This document shows, piece after piece, positions 7,377 to 16,194 of a stretch of DNA of 52,511 bases. The notes below the pieces were generated by a model that searched no databases, was not told the DNA's origin, and saw only the letters and a program-made list of their open reading frames with translations. Every line of letters starts with the position of its first letter. The stretch's first letter is position 1. The DNA comes from Streptomyces sp. DH37 (GTDB taxonomy: Bacteria > Actinomycetota > Actinomycetes > Streptomycetales > Streptomycetaceae): positions 1-52,511 of the forward strand of contig NZ_JARVKV010000048.1 of NCBI RefSeq assembly GCF_029813835.1. Reading direction: 5' to 3'. The position numbers were made by a program, and so were the translations under genes.

Positions 7377-8966
7377 TCAGTCCTCCAGGTTGACGATGCG
7401 GGCCGAGGTGGCACCGATCTCGTCCGCGATCTCGGCGAGCACCGGGGGCGGGATGGTGCCGTCCACGGTGAGGGCGACCAGCGCCTCGCCGCCCTCCTCC
7501 GCGCGGGAGACCTGCATGCCGGCGATGTTGATGCCGGCCTCGCCCAGGATGCGGCCGACGGTGCCGACCACGCCGGGGCGGTCGGCGTACCGCAGGAAGG
7601 CCATGTGCTCGGCCAGCGCCAGGTCGACGTCGTACTCGCCGACGGCGACGATCTTCTGGAGGTGCTTGGGGCCGGACAGGGTGCCCGAGACCGAGACCTC
7701 CTCGCCGTTGCCGAGGGTGCCGCGCACGGTCACCACGTTGCGGTGCTCCGGGGACTCCGAGCTGGTGGTCAGCCGGACCTCCACGCCGCGCTCCTGCGCG
7801 AACAGCGGGGCGTTGACGTAGCTGACCGTCTCGTCGACGACGTCCTCGAAGACGCCCTTGAGCGCGGAGAGTTCGAGCACCTTGACGTCGTGCTGGGTGA
7901 TCTCGCCGTAGACCTCGACGTCGAGCCGGACGGCGACCTCGCCCGCCAGCGCGGTGAAGATCCGCCCCAGCCGCTCGGCCAGCGGCAGTCCGGGCCGCAC
8001 CTCCTCGGCGATCACACCGCCCTGGACGTTGACCGCGTCGGGGACCAGCTCGCCGGCGAGCGCCAGCCGCACCGAGCGGGCGACCGCGATGCCCGCCTTC
8101 TCCTGGGCCTCGCCGGTGGAGGCGCCCAGGTGCGGGGTGCACACGACGTTGTCGAAGGCGAACAGCGGGGAGTCCGTGCACGGCTCGGTGGCGTACACGT
8201 CCAGGCCCGCGCCCGCGACCCGGCCCTCCTTCAGGGCCGACAGCAGCGCCGCCTCGTCGACGATGCCGCCGCGCGCGGCGTTGACGATCCGCACGGTCGG
8301 CTTGACCTTGTGGAGCGCCTCGTCGCCGATCAGGCCCAGCGTCTCGGGGGTCTTGGGCAGGTGGACGGTGATGAAGTCCGAGACCTCCAGCAGCTCGTCC
8401 AGGGAGAGCAGCTTGACGCCCATCTGCGCGGCCCGCGCGGGCTGCACGTAGGGGTCGTAGGCCACGATCTTCATGCCGAAGGCGGACATCCGCTGGGCGA
8501 CCAGGACGCCGATGCGGCCGAGGCCGACGACGCCGAGGGTCTTCTCCGACAGCTCGACGCCGGTGTACTTGCTGCGCTTCCACTCGCCGTTCTTCAGCGC
8601 GCTGTTGGCCTGCGGGATGTTGCGGGCGGTGGCGACCAGCAGACCGCAGGCCAGCTCGGCGGCGGTGACGATGTTGGAGGTCGGCGCGTTGACGACCATC
8701 ACGCCGGCCTTGGTGGCGGCGGAGACGTCGACGTTGTCGAGGCCGACTCCCGCGCGGGCGATGACCTTCAGCCGCCGGGCGGCGGCGATGGCCTCGGCGT
8801 CGACCTTGGTGGCGCTGCGCACCAGGATCGCGTCGACGTCGGCGATGGCGGGGAGGAGCTCGGCTCGGTCGGCTCCGTTGCAGTGCCGGATCTCGAAGTC
8901 CGGGCCAAGGGCGTCGACCGTGGCCGGGGAGAGTTCTTCGGCGATGAGTACTACGGGTTTGCTCAC
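7377..8966 (-). CDS. serA: D-3-phosphoglycerate dehydrogenase SerA
   Basis: First step of serine synthesis: NAD-dependent oxidation of 3-phosphoglycerate. The 529 aa length is that of the long, type-1 actinobacterial enzyme, with two substrate/nucleotide domains, an intervening (ASB) domain and a C-terminal ACT domain that senses serine. Visible are the Rossmann motif GLGRIGVLVAQRM, the catalytic region VNAARGGIVDE, and the His in TPHLGASTGEAQ. The ACT domain occupies the last 75 residues (MAFLRYADRPGVVGTVGRIL onward). The start is GTG (VSKPVVLIAEE). It lies downstream of ilvC after two hairpins and about 270 bp, so it probably has its own promoter. A TACACT -10-like element is present near 9120-9125 on the minus strand, without a convincing -35. 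Confidence 0.96.
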   Translation of the reverse strand: MSKPVVLIAEELSPATVDALGPDFEIRHCNGADRAELLPAIADVDAILVRSATKVDAEAIAAARRLKVIARAGVGLDNVDVSAATKAGVMVVNAPTSNIVTAAELACGLLVATARNIPQANSALKNGEWKRSKYTGVELSEKTLGVVGLGRIGVLVAQRMSAFGMKIVAYDPYVQPARAAQMGVKLLSLDELLEVSDFITVHLPKTPETLGLIGDEALHKVKPTVRIVNAARGGIVDEAALLSALKEGRVAGAGLDVYATEPCTDSPLFAFDNVVCTPHLGASTGEAQEKAGIAVARSVRLALAGELVPDAVNVQGGVIAEEVRPGLPLAERLGRIFTALAGEVAVRLDVEVYGEITQHDVKVLELSALKGVFEDVVDETVSYVNAPLFAQERGVEVRLTTSSESPEHRNVVTVRGTLGNGEEVSVSGTLSGPKHLQKIVAVGEYDVDLALAEHMAFLRYADRPGVVGTVGRILGEAGINIAGMQVSRAEEGGEALVALTVDGTIPPPVLAEIADEIGATSARIVNLED

Positions 8967-9135
8967 TTCGGTCTTCAGTCCTCACTGGTCCTGGGGGCCC
9001 CTCCCGTGCGCCGGAGGGCCACGGGGGAGGACGGCCGCGTCCCGACGGCCGAGGGCGGTGGAGGTGGGCAGCCGCGTGGAGACGCACGACGCTGTGAGCC
9101 TGTGACGCGCTTGTGTGTGCAGTGTATCGGCGGAG

Positions 9136-9169
9136 GGGCGGCCCCGGTGGGGGATCACCGGAGCCGCCC
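9136..9169 (-). terminator. Second hairpin downstream of ilvC
   Basis: Imperfect GC stem (9136-9149 with 9156-9169, one mismatch, 6-nt loop). It follows the first hairpin after ilvC and lies in the 5' region of serA, so it could be a second terminator or a leader structure. Confidence 0.4.
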
Positions 9170-9204
9170 GCCCCGCCCGCGGGCCGCCGCGGCCGGCTGC
9201 GGAC

Positions 9205-9228
9205 CCGGACCGGACGGGGCCGGTCCGG
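9205..9228 (-). terminator. Hairpin terminator after ilvC
   Basis: Perfect 9-bp stem (9205-9213 with 9220-9228, 6-nt loop) beginning 8 nt past the ilvC stop codon. Confidence 0.65.
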
Positions 9229-9236
9229 CGCCGTGC

Positions 9237-10235
9237 TCAGTCCTCGTCGTTGACCCAGCTCATGAGCTTGCGCAGCTCGCGGCCGGTGGTCTCCAGCAGG
9301 TGGTCGGAGTCGGCCTTCTTGTACTCGTTGTACTTCGGCAGGCCCGCGTTGTACTCGGCCATCCAGTTCCTGGCGAAGGTGCCGTCCTGGATCTCGGCGA
9401 GGACCTTCTTCATCTCGGCCTTGGTGTTCTCGTTGATGATCCGCGGGCCGGTGACGTAGTCGCCCCACTCGGCGGTCTCGGAGATCGACCAGCGCATCTT
9501 CTCCAGGCCGCCCTCGTACATCAGGTCCACGATCAGCTTCAGCTCGTGGAGGCACTCGAAGTACGCGATCTCCGGCTGGTAGCCGGCCTCGGTCAGGGTC
9601 TCGAAGCCCGCCTTGACCAGCGCCGAGGCACCGCCGCACAGGACGGCCTGCTCGCCGAACAGGTCGGTCTCGGTCTCCTCGGTGAAGGTGGTCTTGATGA
9701 CGCCGGCCCGGGTGCCGCCGATGCCCTTGGCGTACGACAGGGCCAGCGGGAAGGCGTTGCCCGTGGCGTCCTGCTCGACCGCCGCGATGCACGGCACGCC
9801 GCGGCCCTCCTCGAACTGGCGGCGGACCAGGTGGCCCGGGCCCTTGGGGGCGACCATGCAGACGTCCACGCCGGCCGGGGGCTTGATGAAGCCGAAGCGG
9901 ATGTTGAAGCCGTGGCCGAAGAAGAGGGCGTCGCCGTCCTTGAGGTTCGGGGCGATGGACTCCTCGTAGACCTTGGCCTGGATCGGGTCCGGCACCAGGA
10001 CCATGATCACGTCGGCCTCGGCGGCGGCCTCGGCCGGGGTCACCACGCGCAGCCCCTGCTCCTCGGCCTTCGCCCGGGACTTGGAGCCCTCGGGGAGGCC
10101 GACGCGGACGTCGACTCCCGAGTCGCGCAGGGACAGGGCGTGGGCGTGGCCCTGGCTGCCGTAACCGAGGACCGCGACCTTGCGGCCCTGGATGATGGAC
10201 AGGTCGGCGTCGTCGTCGTAGAACAGCTCGGCCAC
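9237..10235 (-). CDS. ilvC: Ketol-acid reductoisomerase IlvC (class I)
   Basis: NADPH- and Mg-dependent isomerisation and reduction of acetolactate or acetohydroxybutyrate, the second common step of valine and isoleucine synthesis. With the GTG start VAELFYDDDADLSIIQG the protein is 332 aa, the usual class I length. AAGGAG lies about 10 nt upstream. Visible are the NADPH motif GYGSQGHAHALSLRDSG, the KGPGHLVRRQFEEGRGVPC segment and the C-terminal knotted domain with metal-binding acidic residues (EETETDLFGEQ). Third gene of the ilvBNC cluster, 130 bp after ilvN, with structured RNA in the gap that may set its own expression level. Confidence 0.97.
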   Translation of the reverse strand: MAELFYDDDADLSIIQGRKVAVLGYGSQGHAHALSLRDSGVDVRVGLPEGSKSRAKAEEQGLRVVTPAEAAAEADVIMVLVPDPIQAKVYEESIAPNLKDGDALFFGHGFNIRFGFIKPPAGVDVCMVAPKGPGHLVRRQFEEGRGVPCIAAVEQDATGNAFPLALSYAKGIGGTRAGVIKTTFTEETETDLFGEQAVLCGGASALVKAGFETLTEAGYQPEIAYFECLHELKLIVDLMYEGGLEKMRWSISETAEWGDYVTGPRIINENTKAEMKKVLAEIQDGTFARNWMAEYNAGLPKYNEYKKADSDHLLETTGRELRKLMSWVNDED

Positions 10236-10255
10236 TTGGGGTATCTCCTTGTTGT

Positions 10256-10285
10256 TCTTGCCGTACGGGGGTCTTGCCGTACGGG
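10256..10285. repeat. Direct repeat with embedded palindromes in the ilvN-ilvC gap
   Basis: Two identical 14-bp copies (10256-10269 and 10272-10285, 16-bp period), each containing the perfect palindrome CCGTACGG. They lie 21 nt upstream of the ilvC start codon. They could be an operator pair or an RNA element. Confidence 0.6.
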
Positions 10286-10298
10286 CCGGGGGTGCGGG

Positions 10299-10355
10299 GC
10301 CCGTCCCCGGGACCGCCGCCGGGGCCACCGTATGCCGGTGCGGGCGGGGACGGGC
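10299..10355 (-). promoter_or_regulatory. Intercistronic stem-loop between ilvN and ilvC
   Basis: A 10-bp outer stem (10299-10308 with 10346-10355) encloses a small inner hairpin (10326-10330 with 10336-10340). It begins about 10 nt after the ilvN stop. It may be a partial terminator or an mRNA processing/stability element that separates ilvBN from ilvC expression. Confidence 0.45.
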
Positions 10356-10365
10356 TGGGGTCTCG

Positions 10366-10890
10366 CTATGCGGTCCGGTCGAGCGCGCGCAGCGAACGGT
10401 CGGTGATCGACCTCGCGCCGCGGCCGATCGCGATCGTGCCGGACTGGACCAGTTCCTTGATGCCGAACTGCTCCAGCATCTTCAGCATGGCCTCCAGCTT
10501 GTCGCTGCTGCCGGTCGCCTCGATGGTGACGGCCTCCGGGGAGACGTCGACGGTCTTGGCGCGGAAGAGCTGGACGATCTCGACGATCTGCGAGCGGGTC
10601 TCGTTGTCGGCGCGGACCTTCACCAGGACGAGTTCGCGCTGGACGGCGGACCCCGGCTCCAGCTCGACGATCTTCAGCACGTTGACGAGCTTGTTGAGCT
10701 GCTTGGTCACCTGCTCCAGCGGGAGGTCCTCGACGTTCACCACGATGGTGATGCGGGAGATGTCGGGGTGCTCGGTGACTCCGACGGCGAGCGAGTCGAT
10801 GTTGAAACCGCGGCGGGAGAACAGCGCGGCGATCCGGGCGAGGATGCCGGGGGTGTTCTCCACCAGGACGGAGAGCGTGTGCTTGGACAT
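10366..10890 (-). CDS. ilvN: Acetolactate synthase small (regulatory) subunit
   Basis: Regulatory subunit of acetohydroxyacid synthase. It binds the catalytic subunit and confers valine feedback inhibition. The 174 aa length is that of the long IlvH/IlvN type. The N-terminal ACT domain (MSKHTLSVLVENTPGILARI, residues 1-20, continuing to about 78) and the C-terminal regulatory domain (LVLVKVRADNETRSQIVE) are both seen. The valine-site region GFNIDSLAVG is intact. The larger open frame upstream is antisense noise from ilvB. It begins 35 nt after ilvB ends, in the same transcript. Confidence 0.96.
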   Translation of the reverse strand: MSKHTLSVLVENTPGILARIAALFSRRGFNIDSLAVGVTEHPDISRITIVVNVEDLPLEQVTKQLNKLVNVLKIVELEPGSAVQRELVLVKVRADNETRSQIVEIVQLFRAKTVDVSPEAVTIEATGSSDKLEAMLKMLEQFGIKELVQSGTIAIGRGARSITDRSLRALDRTA

Positions 10891-10925
10891 CGGGCGTGGT
10901 CCGTTCCTCGGGTTCCTCTGGGTTC

Positions 10926-12779
10926 TCAGTCGTCGCTGTCGCCGAAGTCGGGGCGGACGCCGCGCGCCGCCATGACCTCGTCGTTGGAGGTGCCTGCCGC
11001 GACCATCGGCCAGACCATCGCGTCCTCGTGGACGATGAAGTCCACGACGACGGGGCGGTCGTTGATGGAGTTGGCCTTCTCGATCACCGCGTCGAGCTGG
11101 GCGGGGTCCTCGCAGCGGATGCCGACGCAGCCCATGGCCTCCGCCAGTTTCACGAAGTCCGGGACGCGGGTGCCCCTGTTCTCGGGGGCGACGGCGTCCG
11201 GGCCGCTGTGCAGCACGGTGTTGGAGTAGCGCTGGTTGTAGAAGAGGGTCTGCCACTGGCGGACCATCCCCAGCGCGCCGTTGTTGATGATCGCGACCTT
11301 GATCGGGATGCCGTTGAGGGCGGCTGTGACCAGCTCCTGGTTGGTCATCTGGAAGCAGCCGTCGCCGTCGATGGCCCAGACGGTGCGGTCCGGGACGCCG
11401 GCCTTGGCGCCGAGCGCGGCCGGGACGGCGTAGCCCATGGTGCCCAGACCGCCGGAGTTCAGCCAGGTGGCGGGCTTCTCGTACCGGATGAAGTGGGCGG
11501 CCCACATCTGGTGCTGGCCCACGCCGGCGGCGAAGACCGTGCCCTCGGGGGCCAGGGCGCCGATGCGCTCGATGACCTGCTGCGGGGCCAGGGAGCCGTC
11601 CTCGGGGTGGTCGTAGCCCAGCGGGTACGTCTCGCGCCAGCGGTCGAGCTGCTGCCACCACTCGGTGTGGTCGCCGGTGTGGCCCGCCTCGTGCTCGGCG
11701 CGGACGGCCACGATCAGGTCGGCGATGACCTCGCGGGCGTCGCCGACGATCGGGACGTCGGCCGCGCGGTTCTTGCCGATCTCGGCCGGGTCGATGTCGG
11801 CGTGCACGATCTTGGCGTACGGCGCGAAGGAGTCCAGCCTGCCGGTGACGCGGTCGTCGAAGCGGGCGCCGAGCGCGACGATGAGGTCGGCCTTCTGCAG
11901 GGCGGTGACGGCGGCGACGGTGCCGTGCATGCCGGGCATGCCCAGGTGCTGCGGGTGGCTGTCGGGGAAGGCCCCCAGCGCCATCAGGGTGGTGGTGACG
12001 GGGGCGCCGGTCAGCTCGGCGAGCACCTTCAGCTCGGTGGTGGCCCCGGCCTTCAGGACGCCGCCGCCGACGTACAGCACCGGGCGGCTCGCCTCGGTGA
12101 TCAGCCGGGCGGCCTCGCGGATCTGCTTGGCGTGCGGCTTGGTGACCGGGCGGTAGCCGGGCAGTTCGGCGGTGGGGGGCCAGGAGAAGGTCGTCCGGGC
12201 CTGGAGGGCGTCCTTGGCGATGTCCACCAGAACCGGGCCGGGGCGGCCGGTGGAGGCGATGTGGAACGCCTCGGCGATCACCCGCGGGATCTCGGCCGGG
12301 TCGGTGACCAGGTAGTTGTGCTTGGTGATCGGCATGGTGATGCCGCAGATGTCGGCTTCCTGGAAGGCGTCGGTGCCGATCGCCTTGGAGGCCACCTGGC
12401 CGGTGATCGCGACCAGCGGGACGGAGTCCATGTGCGCGTCGGCGATGGGGGTGACCAGATTGGTGGCGCCGGGGCCGGACGTGGCCATGCAGACGCCGAC
12501 CCTGCCGGTGGCCTGGGCGTAGCCGGTGGCGGCGTGGCCCGCGCCCTGCTCGTGGCGCACGAGGACGTGGCGCACCCGGGAGGAGTCCATCATCGGGTCG
12601 TAGGCGGGCAGGATGGCGCCGCCGGGAATGCCGAATACCGTGTCGGCGCCGACTTCCTCGAGAGAACGGATGAGGGACTGGGCGCCCGTGACGTGCTCGA
12701 CGGTGGCGGGCTGCGGCTGCGCTCCGCCGGTACGGGCCCGCGGCTGCGGGCGGGGGGCCCCGGTGGCCTGCTCGGTCAT
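10926..12779 (-). CDS. ilvB: Acetolactate synthase large (catalytic) subunit
   Basis: ThDP-, FAD- and Mg-dependent enzyme condensing pyruvate with pyruvate or 2-oxobutyrate, the first common step of valine and isoleucine synthesis. The protein is 617 aa. The ThDP-activating glutamate is E77 in RHEQGAGHAATGYA. The FAD-binding middle domain follows, and the C-terminal ThDP motif AIDGDGCFQMTNQEL continues to the NN of IINNGALGM. About 30 N-terminal Pro/Arg-rich residues precede the catalytic fold. GAGAAGAGA is the ribosome site. It is the first structural gene of the ilvBNC cluster, and its mRNA leader carries a peptide-coding attenuator. Confidence 0.97.
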   Translation of the reverse strand: MTEQATGAPRPQPRARTGGAQPQPATVEHVTGAQSLIRSLEEVGADTVFGIPGGAILPAYDPMMDSSRVRHVLVRHEQGAGHAATGYAQATGRVGVCMATSGPGATNLVTPIADAHMDSVPLVAITGQVASKAIGTDAFQEADICGITMPITKHNYLVTDPAEIPRVIAEAFHIASTGRPGPVLVDIAKDALQARTTFSWPPTAELPGYRPVTKPHAKQIREAARLITEASRPVLYVGGGVLKAGATTELKVLAELTGAPVTTTLMALGAFPDSHPQHLGMPGMHGTVAAVTALQKADLIVALGARFDDRVTGRLDSFAPYAKIVHADIDPAEIGKNRAADVPIVGDAREVIADLIVAVRAEHEAGHTGDHTEWWQQLDRWRETYPLGYDHPEDGSLAPQQVIERIGALAPEGTVFAAGVGQHQMWAAHFIRYEKPATWLNSGGLGTMGYAVPAALGAKAGVPDRTVWAIDGDGCFQMTNQELVTAALNGIPIKVAIINNGALGMVRQWQTLFYNQRYSNTVLHSGPDAVAPENRGTRVPDFVKLAEAMGCVGIRCEDPAQLDAVIEKANSINDRPVVVDFIVHEDAMVWPMVAAGTSNDEVMAARGVRPDFGDSDD

Positions 12780-12869
12780 CGCAATCTCTTCTCGGAGAGT
12801 GAGGGTTTGACGCTCGTTGTGGGTGGCTGTGAGTCGGTCGCGCTCGAGCGCTGCTGGTACTGGTGCAAC

Positions 12870-12903
12870 AAAAAACCCCTCGTGCCGTCAGGCAAGCGAG
12901 GGG
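12870..12903 (-). terminator. Attenuator terminator of ilvB leader
   Basis: On the minus strand, CCCCTCG pairs with CGAGGGG (12897-12903 with 12876-12882). An inner 4-bp GGCA/TGCC extension and a 2-nt bulge follow, then a run of six U (12875-12870). This is the only U-tract terminator I found in the window. It lies between the leader peptide and ilvB. Confidence 0.88.
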
Positions 12904-12920
12904 AGCGCGTCGATGTCGTC

Positions 12921-12942
12921 CACGGGGCGGTCGTGCCCCGTG
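12921..12942 (-). promoter_or_regulatory. Pause-type hairpin at the leader stop codon
   Basis: Perfect 8-bp stem (12921-12928 with 12935-12942, 6-nt loop) that starts exactly after the leader peptide stop codon. Its position fits a transcription pause hairpin in ribosome-mediated attenuation. Confidence 0.7.
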
Positions 12943-12984
12943 TCAGTCGACGCGCTGTCCAAGTACGAGAATTCGGGTGCGCAT
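12943..12984 (-). CDS. ilvB leader peptide (13 codons)
   Basis: Translates to MRTRILVLGQRVD, with Ile-Leu-Val-Leu in a row and a second Val. The ATG is preceded by a strong GGGAGGAAGG site about 8 nt upstream. It is followed by a pause hairpin and a U6 terminator before ilvB. The last codons (AGCGCGTCGA) are perfectly complementary over 10 nt to TCGACGCGCT just before the terminator stem, so ribosome position can change which RNA pairs form. This is the classical arrangement for attenuation by charged Ile/Leu/Val tRNAs. I recall that an ilvB leader of this kind is described in S. coelicolor. The gene is too short for automatic callers. Confidence 0.88.
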   Translation of the reverse strand: MRTRILVLGQRVD

Positions 12985-13017
12985 GGCACTGACCTTCCTC
13001 CCGTGGCGCCTGAGGTG

Positions 13018-16000
13018 TCAAGTGGGTGGGACGGACGTCTCACTATTCGGGCGCAGGGGAGGATGCGTCACCGGATCGGGTCCGGCCGCTCCGCTCCTGC
13101 GTACGGGCAGCGAACCGGCGACCACCACCGAGCGGCCGCCGCCCGGGACGTGCTGCTCCCCGCCGGAGACGGGGTAGCTCCCGCGGGCCAGGGCGTGCCT
13201 GAGCCGGTGCTCGTCCAGCGGCTTGGAGAAGGCCGCCCCCTGGGCGTGGGTGCAGCCCATCGCGCGCAGCGCCGCGGCCTGTTCGGGCAGGTCCACCCCG
13301 TCGGCGACGGAGAGCATGCCGAGGTCGTCGGCGATCCGCAGCAGCCCGGAGGTGATTTTGCGCACCCGGGAGGACTCCACCACGCCGTCGACCAGGGCGC
13401 GGTCCAGTCTCAGCATGTCGGCGGGGAGCCTGCGGAGCGCGGCGAGGCCGGGGCGCGCGCCGCCGAAGCCGTCCAGGGCGATGCCGACGCCGATCCGCCG
13501 CAGCGCCGTGACCCACAGCTCCAACTCGTCCAGGGAGACACGCGGATCGGTGTCGGCCAGCTCCAGGACGAGGGCGTCGGGCGGCAGCCCGTGCCGGGAC
13601 AGCAGCGCCTCGACGGCGGCCGGCGTGGTGGACCGGTCGGTGAGGCGGCACGCGTCCAGCCGTACGGACACCGGTACGCAGTAGCCCGCGCGATAGCGCT
13701 CGGCGGCCTGCTCGACCGCCCTGCGCAGCAGCCACCGGGCCGTCTCGGCGCCGGTGTCCCCGCGGGCGCCCGCGGCGGCCGGGACGTGCTGCGCGCGCGG
13801 GCCGTACTGCGGGGCGTACTGGGTCTGCGGGGCGTGCGGGGGCTCGCCGGGCGGGAACGGCACGCCCCGGGCGGAGCGCCTGCGGGCCTGGGCGACGACC
13901 GAGGTGATCTTTCCGCTGGAGAGCTCGACCACGGGCTGGTGGAGCAGCGCGAACTCGCTCTCGGCCAGCGCGCCGCGCAGCCGGTCGGTGGTCAGCTCCG
14001 CGCGGCGGACGGCCTCGGCCTGCGGCTGCGAGGCGTACAGCTCGACGCGGTTCTTGCCCGCCTGCTTGGCCCGGTACATCGCCAGGTCGGCGTGGCGCAT
14101 CAGGACGGCCGGGGTCACGCCGGGCTCGGCGAAGGCCACGCCGATGGAGGCGGCGACGCGCGCCTCGCCGCCCTCGACGCGGTAGGGCCGGGAGAGGGTG
14201 GTGCGCAGCCGTTCGGCGATCTCCAGGACGCGGTACTCGCGCTCGGCCCGGTCGCACCTCCCGTCGCCGACGATGAGCGCGGCGAACTCGTCGCCGCCGA
14301 GCCGGGCCGCGGTGTCCCCGGCCCGTACGGCCTCCCTCAGGCGGCGGGCCGCCTGGACCAGCAGTTCGTCCCCCGCCTGGTGGCCGATGGTGTCGTTGAC
14401 CGCCTTGAAGCCGTCGAGGTCGATGTAGAGGACCGCCGTGTGGCCGGCCTCGGCGTCCCCCCGGCGGCGTCCGCCGAGCGCCTGGCGGACGCGCTCGGTG
14501 AACAGCGCGCGGTTGGGCAGGTCGGTCAGCGGGTCGTGGGAGGCGTTGTGCTGGAGCTGCGCCTGGAGCCGCACCCGTTCGGTCACGTCGCGGCTGTTGA
14601 AGATCAGGCCGCCCTGGTAGCGGTTGACCGTGGACTCGACGTTGAGCCAGCGGCCCGAGGCGTGCCGGATGCGGCACTCGATGCGGGTGGAGGGCTCCTC
14701 GTCGGGCGGGGTGGCCAGGAAGCGGCGCACCTCGTGCAGGACGCGGCCGAGGTCCTCGGGATGGATGAGGGAGGCGAGTTCGGAGCCGACCAGCCTGTCC
14801 GGCTCGCGGCCGTAGACGCCGGCGGCGGCCGGGGAGACGTAGCGCAGCATCCCGGCCGGGGAGGCGATCATGATGACGTCGCTGGACCCCTGCACCAGGG
14901 ACCGGAAGTGGTTCTCCTTCTGGGCCAGTTCCTGGGCGAGGTGGATGTTGTCCAGCAGCATGATGCCCTGCCGCACCACCAGGGCCAGCACGACGGTGCA
15001 GCCGGTCAGCAGCACCACCCGGTCGATGGCCCCGCCGTCGCGGACGTTGTAGAGGATCCCCAGGGTGCACACGGCGGCCGCCAGGTACGGCGTGAGGGCG
15101 GCCAGCGAGCCGGTCATGGCGCCGTTCGCCGGGGCGGGCGGCCGGACCGCCGGGCGGAGGGGGCCGGGCCGCCCGTCCCGGCGGACGGCGCCCTCCCGGC
15201 CGCCGACCCAGGGGGCGTGCGCGAGCAGCAGGGAGCCGGCGAACCAGCCGGCGTCGAGGAGCTGGCCGGAGGAGTAGTTCTCCCGCAGCAGGGGCGAGGT
15301 GAACAGGGCGTCGCAGAGCACGGTGAGGGCGAGGGCCCCGATGACCGTGTTGACGGCGGACCGGTGGGCGGCCGAGCGGCGGAAGTGCAGGGCGAGGACC
15401 ATGCTGATCAGCACGATGTCCATCAGGGGGTAGGCCAGGGAGAGGGCCACCAGGGAGACGGACTCGCCCTGCCAGTACGAGGGGTGGTCCAGCGCCAGGC
15501 TCCAGGAGAGGGTGAGCAGCGAGCCGCCGATCAGCCAGGCGTCCAGGACGAGGCAGATCCAGCCCGCCCGGGTGACCGGCCGTTTGGCGAGGACCAGCAG
15601 CCCGATGATGGACGGGGGCGCGAAGAGCAGGAAGCAGAAGTCGGCGGCCGAGGGGCTGGGCACGGGCAGGCCCAGCACGACCTCGTACCAGCCCCAGATC
15701 CCGTTGCCGAGCCCGGCCATCGCCGAGGAGACGCCGAACAGCACCCAGGCGGGCCGGAACGGGGAGCCGGGGTGGGTGCGGGCGTAGTGCAGGCAGGAGC
15801 CGGCGGCGACGAAGGCCGCCGCGCTCAGCCCGAAGTCGCCCATGAACAGCGCCACCGTCGCCGATCCCCAGCCCAGCGCCGCGCCCACCGCGTACGCCCC
15901 GCACACGGCGGCCAGTACGAGCCGGGAGAGCACCGGCCGGCCGGCGGCGTCCGTTCCGCCGCGCCGCCGGGCCGGGCGGGGCAGCCGCGGGAAGCGCGGA

Positions 16001-16032
16001 AAGTACGGAAGTCCCGTTCCCCGGGTGTTCAT
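13018..16032 (-). CDS. cdgC: Membrane GGDEF/degenerate-EAL protein, CdgC-like diguanylate cyclase
   Basis: Predicted to make the second messenger c-di-GMP at the membrane. The protein is 1004 aa. About nine or ten membrane segments span residues 35-360. A PAS domain with PAC follows (about 376-487), then GGDEF (about 498-668) with the catalytic GGDEF intact at 579-583 and the inhibitory RxxD site (RAGD) at 570-573. The C-terminal EAL-like domain (about 680-950) is degenerate: the EAL glutamate region reads VVAQARR (713-719), DDFG has become DGFG, and AEGVE has become ADGVD. It should therefore not hydrolyse c-di-GMP. The position directly upstream of ilvB matches my recollection of S. coelicolor CdgC (SCO5511), a regulator of development. 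I chose the internal ATG (MNTRGTG) because of GGGG about 8 nt upstream. An ATG 14 codons earlier is possible. Confidence 0.85.
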   Translation of the reverse strand: MNTRGTGLPYFPRFPRLPRPARRRGGTDAAGRPVLSRLVLAAVCGAYAVGAALGWGSATVALFMGDFGLSAAAFVAAGSCLHYARTHPGSPFRPAWVLFGVSSAMAGLGNGIWGWYEVVLGLPVPSPSAADFCFLLFAPPSIIGLLVLAKRPVTRAGWICLVLDAWLIGGSLLTLSWSLALDHPSYWQGESVSLVALSLAYPLMDIVLISMVLALHFRRSAAHRSAVNTVIGALALTVLCDALFTSPLLRENYSSGQLLDAGWFAGSLLLAHAPWVGGREGAVRRDGRPGPLRPAVRPPAPANGAMTGSLAALTPYLAAAVCTLGILYNVRDGGAIDRVVLLTGCTVVLALVVRQGIMLLDNIHLAQELAQKENHFRSLVQGSSDVIMIASPAGMLRYVSPAAAGVYGREPDRLVGSELASLIHPEDLGRVLHEVRRFLATPPDEEPSTRIECRIRHASGRWLNVESTVNRYQGGLIFNSRDVTERVRLQAQLQHNASHDPLTDLPNRALFTERVRQALGGRRRGDAEAGHTAVLYIDLDGFKAVNDTIGHQAGDELLVQAARRLREAVRAGDTAARLGGDEFAALIVGDGRCDRAEREYRVLEIAERLRTTLSRPYRVEGGEARVAASIGVAFAEPGVTPAVLMRHADLAMYRAKQAGKNRVELYASQPQAEAVRRAELTTDRLRGALAESEFALLHQPVVELSSGKITSVVAQARRRSARGVPFPPGEPPHAPQTQYAPQYGPRAQHVPAAAGARGDTGAETARWLLRRAVEQAAERYRAGYCVPVSVRLDACRLTDRSTTPAAVEALLSRHGLPPDALVLELADTDPRVSLDELELWVTALRRIGVGIALDGFGGARPGLAALRRLPADMLRLDRALVDGVVESSRVRKITSGLLRIADDLGMLSVADGVDLPEQAAALRAMGCTHAQGAAFSKPLDEHRLRHALARGSYPVSGGEQHVPGGGRSVVVAGSLPVRRSGAAGPDPVTHPPLRPNSETSVPPT

Positions 16033-16194
16033 CGTGTCGCCCCCGGGCGCGGTCGGCCGGTCGGCGCCCCGCATCCCGTGGATCGGGGCCGTGCTCGACG
16101 CCGCTCGTGCGTCCGGCGGTTCGTCCGGTGGCCGTGCATGTCGCCCGTCCCCCCTCGCTGGTCTGGTACACCCCCGACCGGACGATACACCAGG

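Noticed and set aside
13016..13021. TTGACA as -35 of the ilvB promoter
   Set aside because: It lies across the cdgC stop codon, but a -10 at 16-18 bp would fall in the ribosome site of the leader peptide, leaving no room for a transcript start upstream of it.
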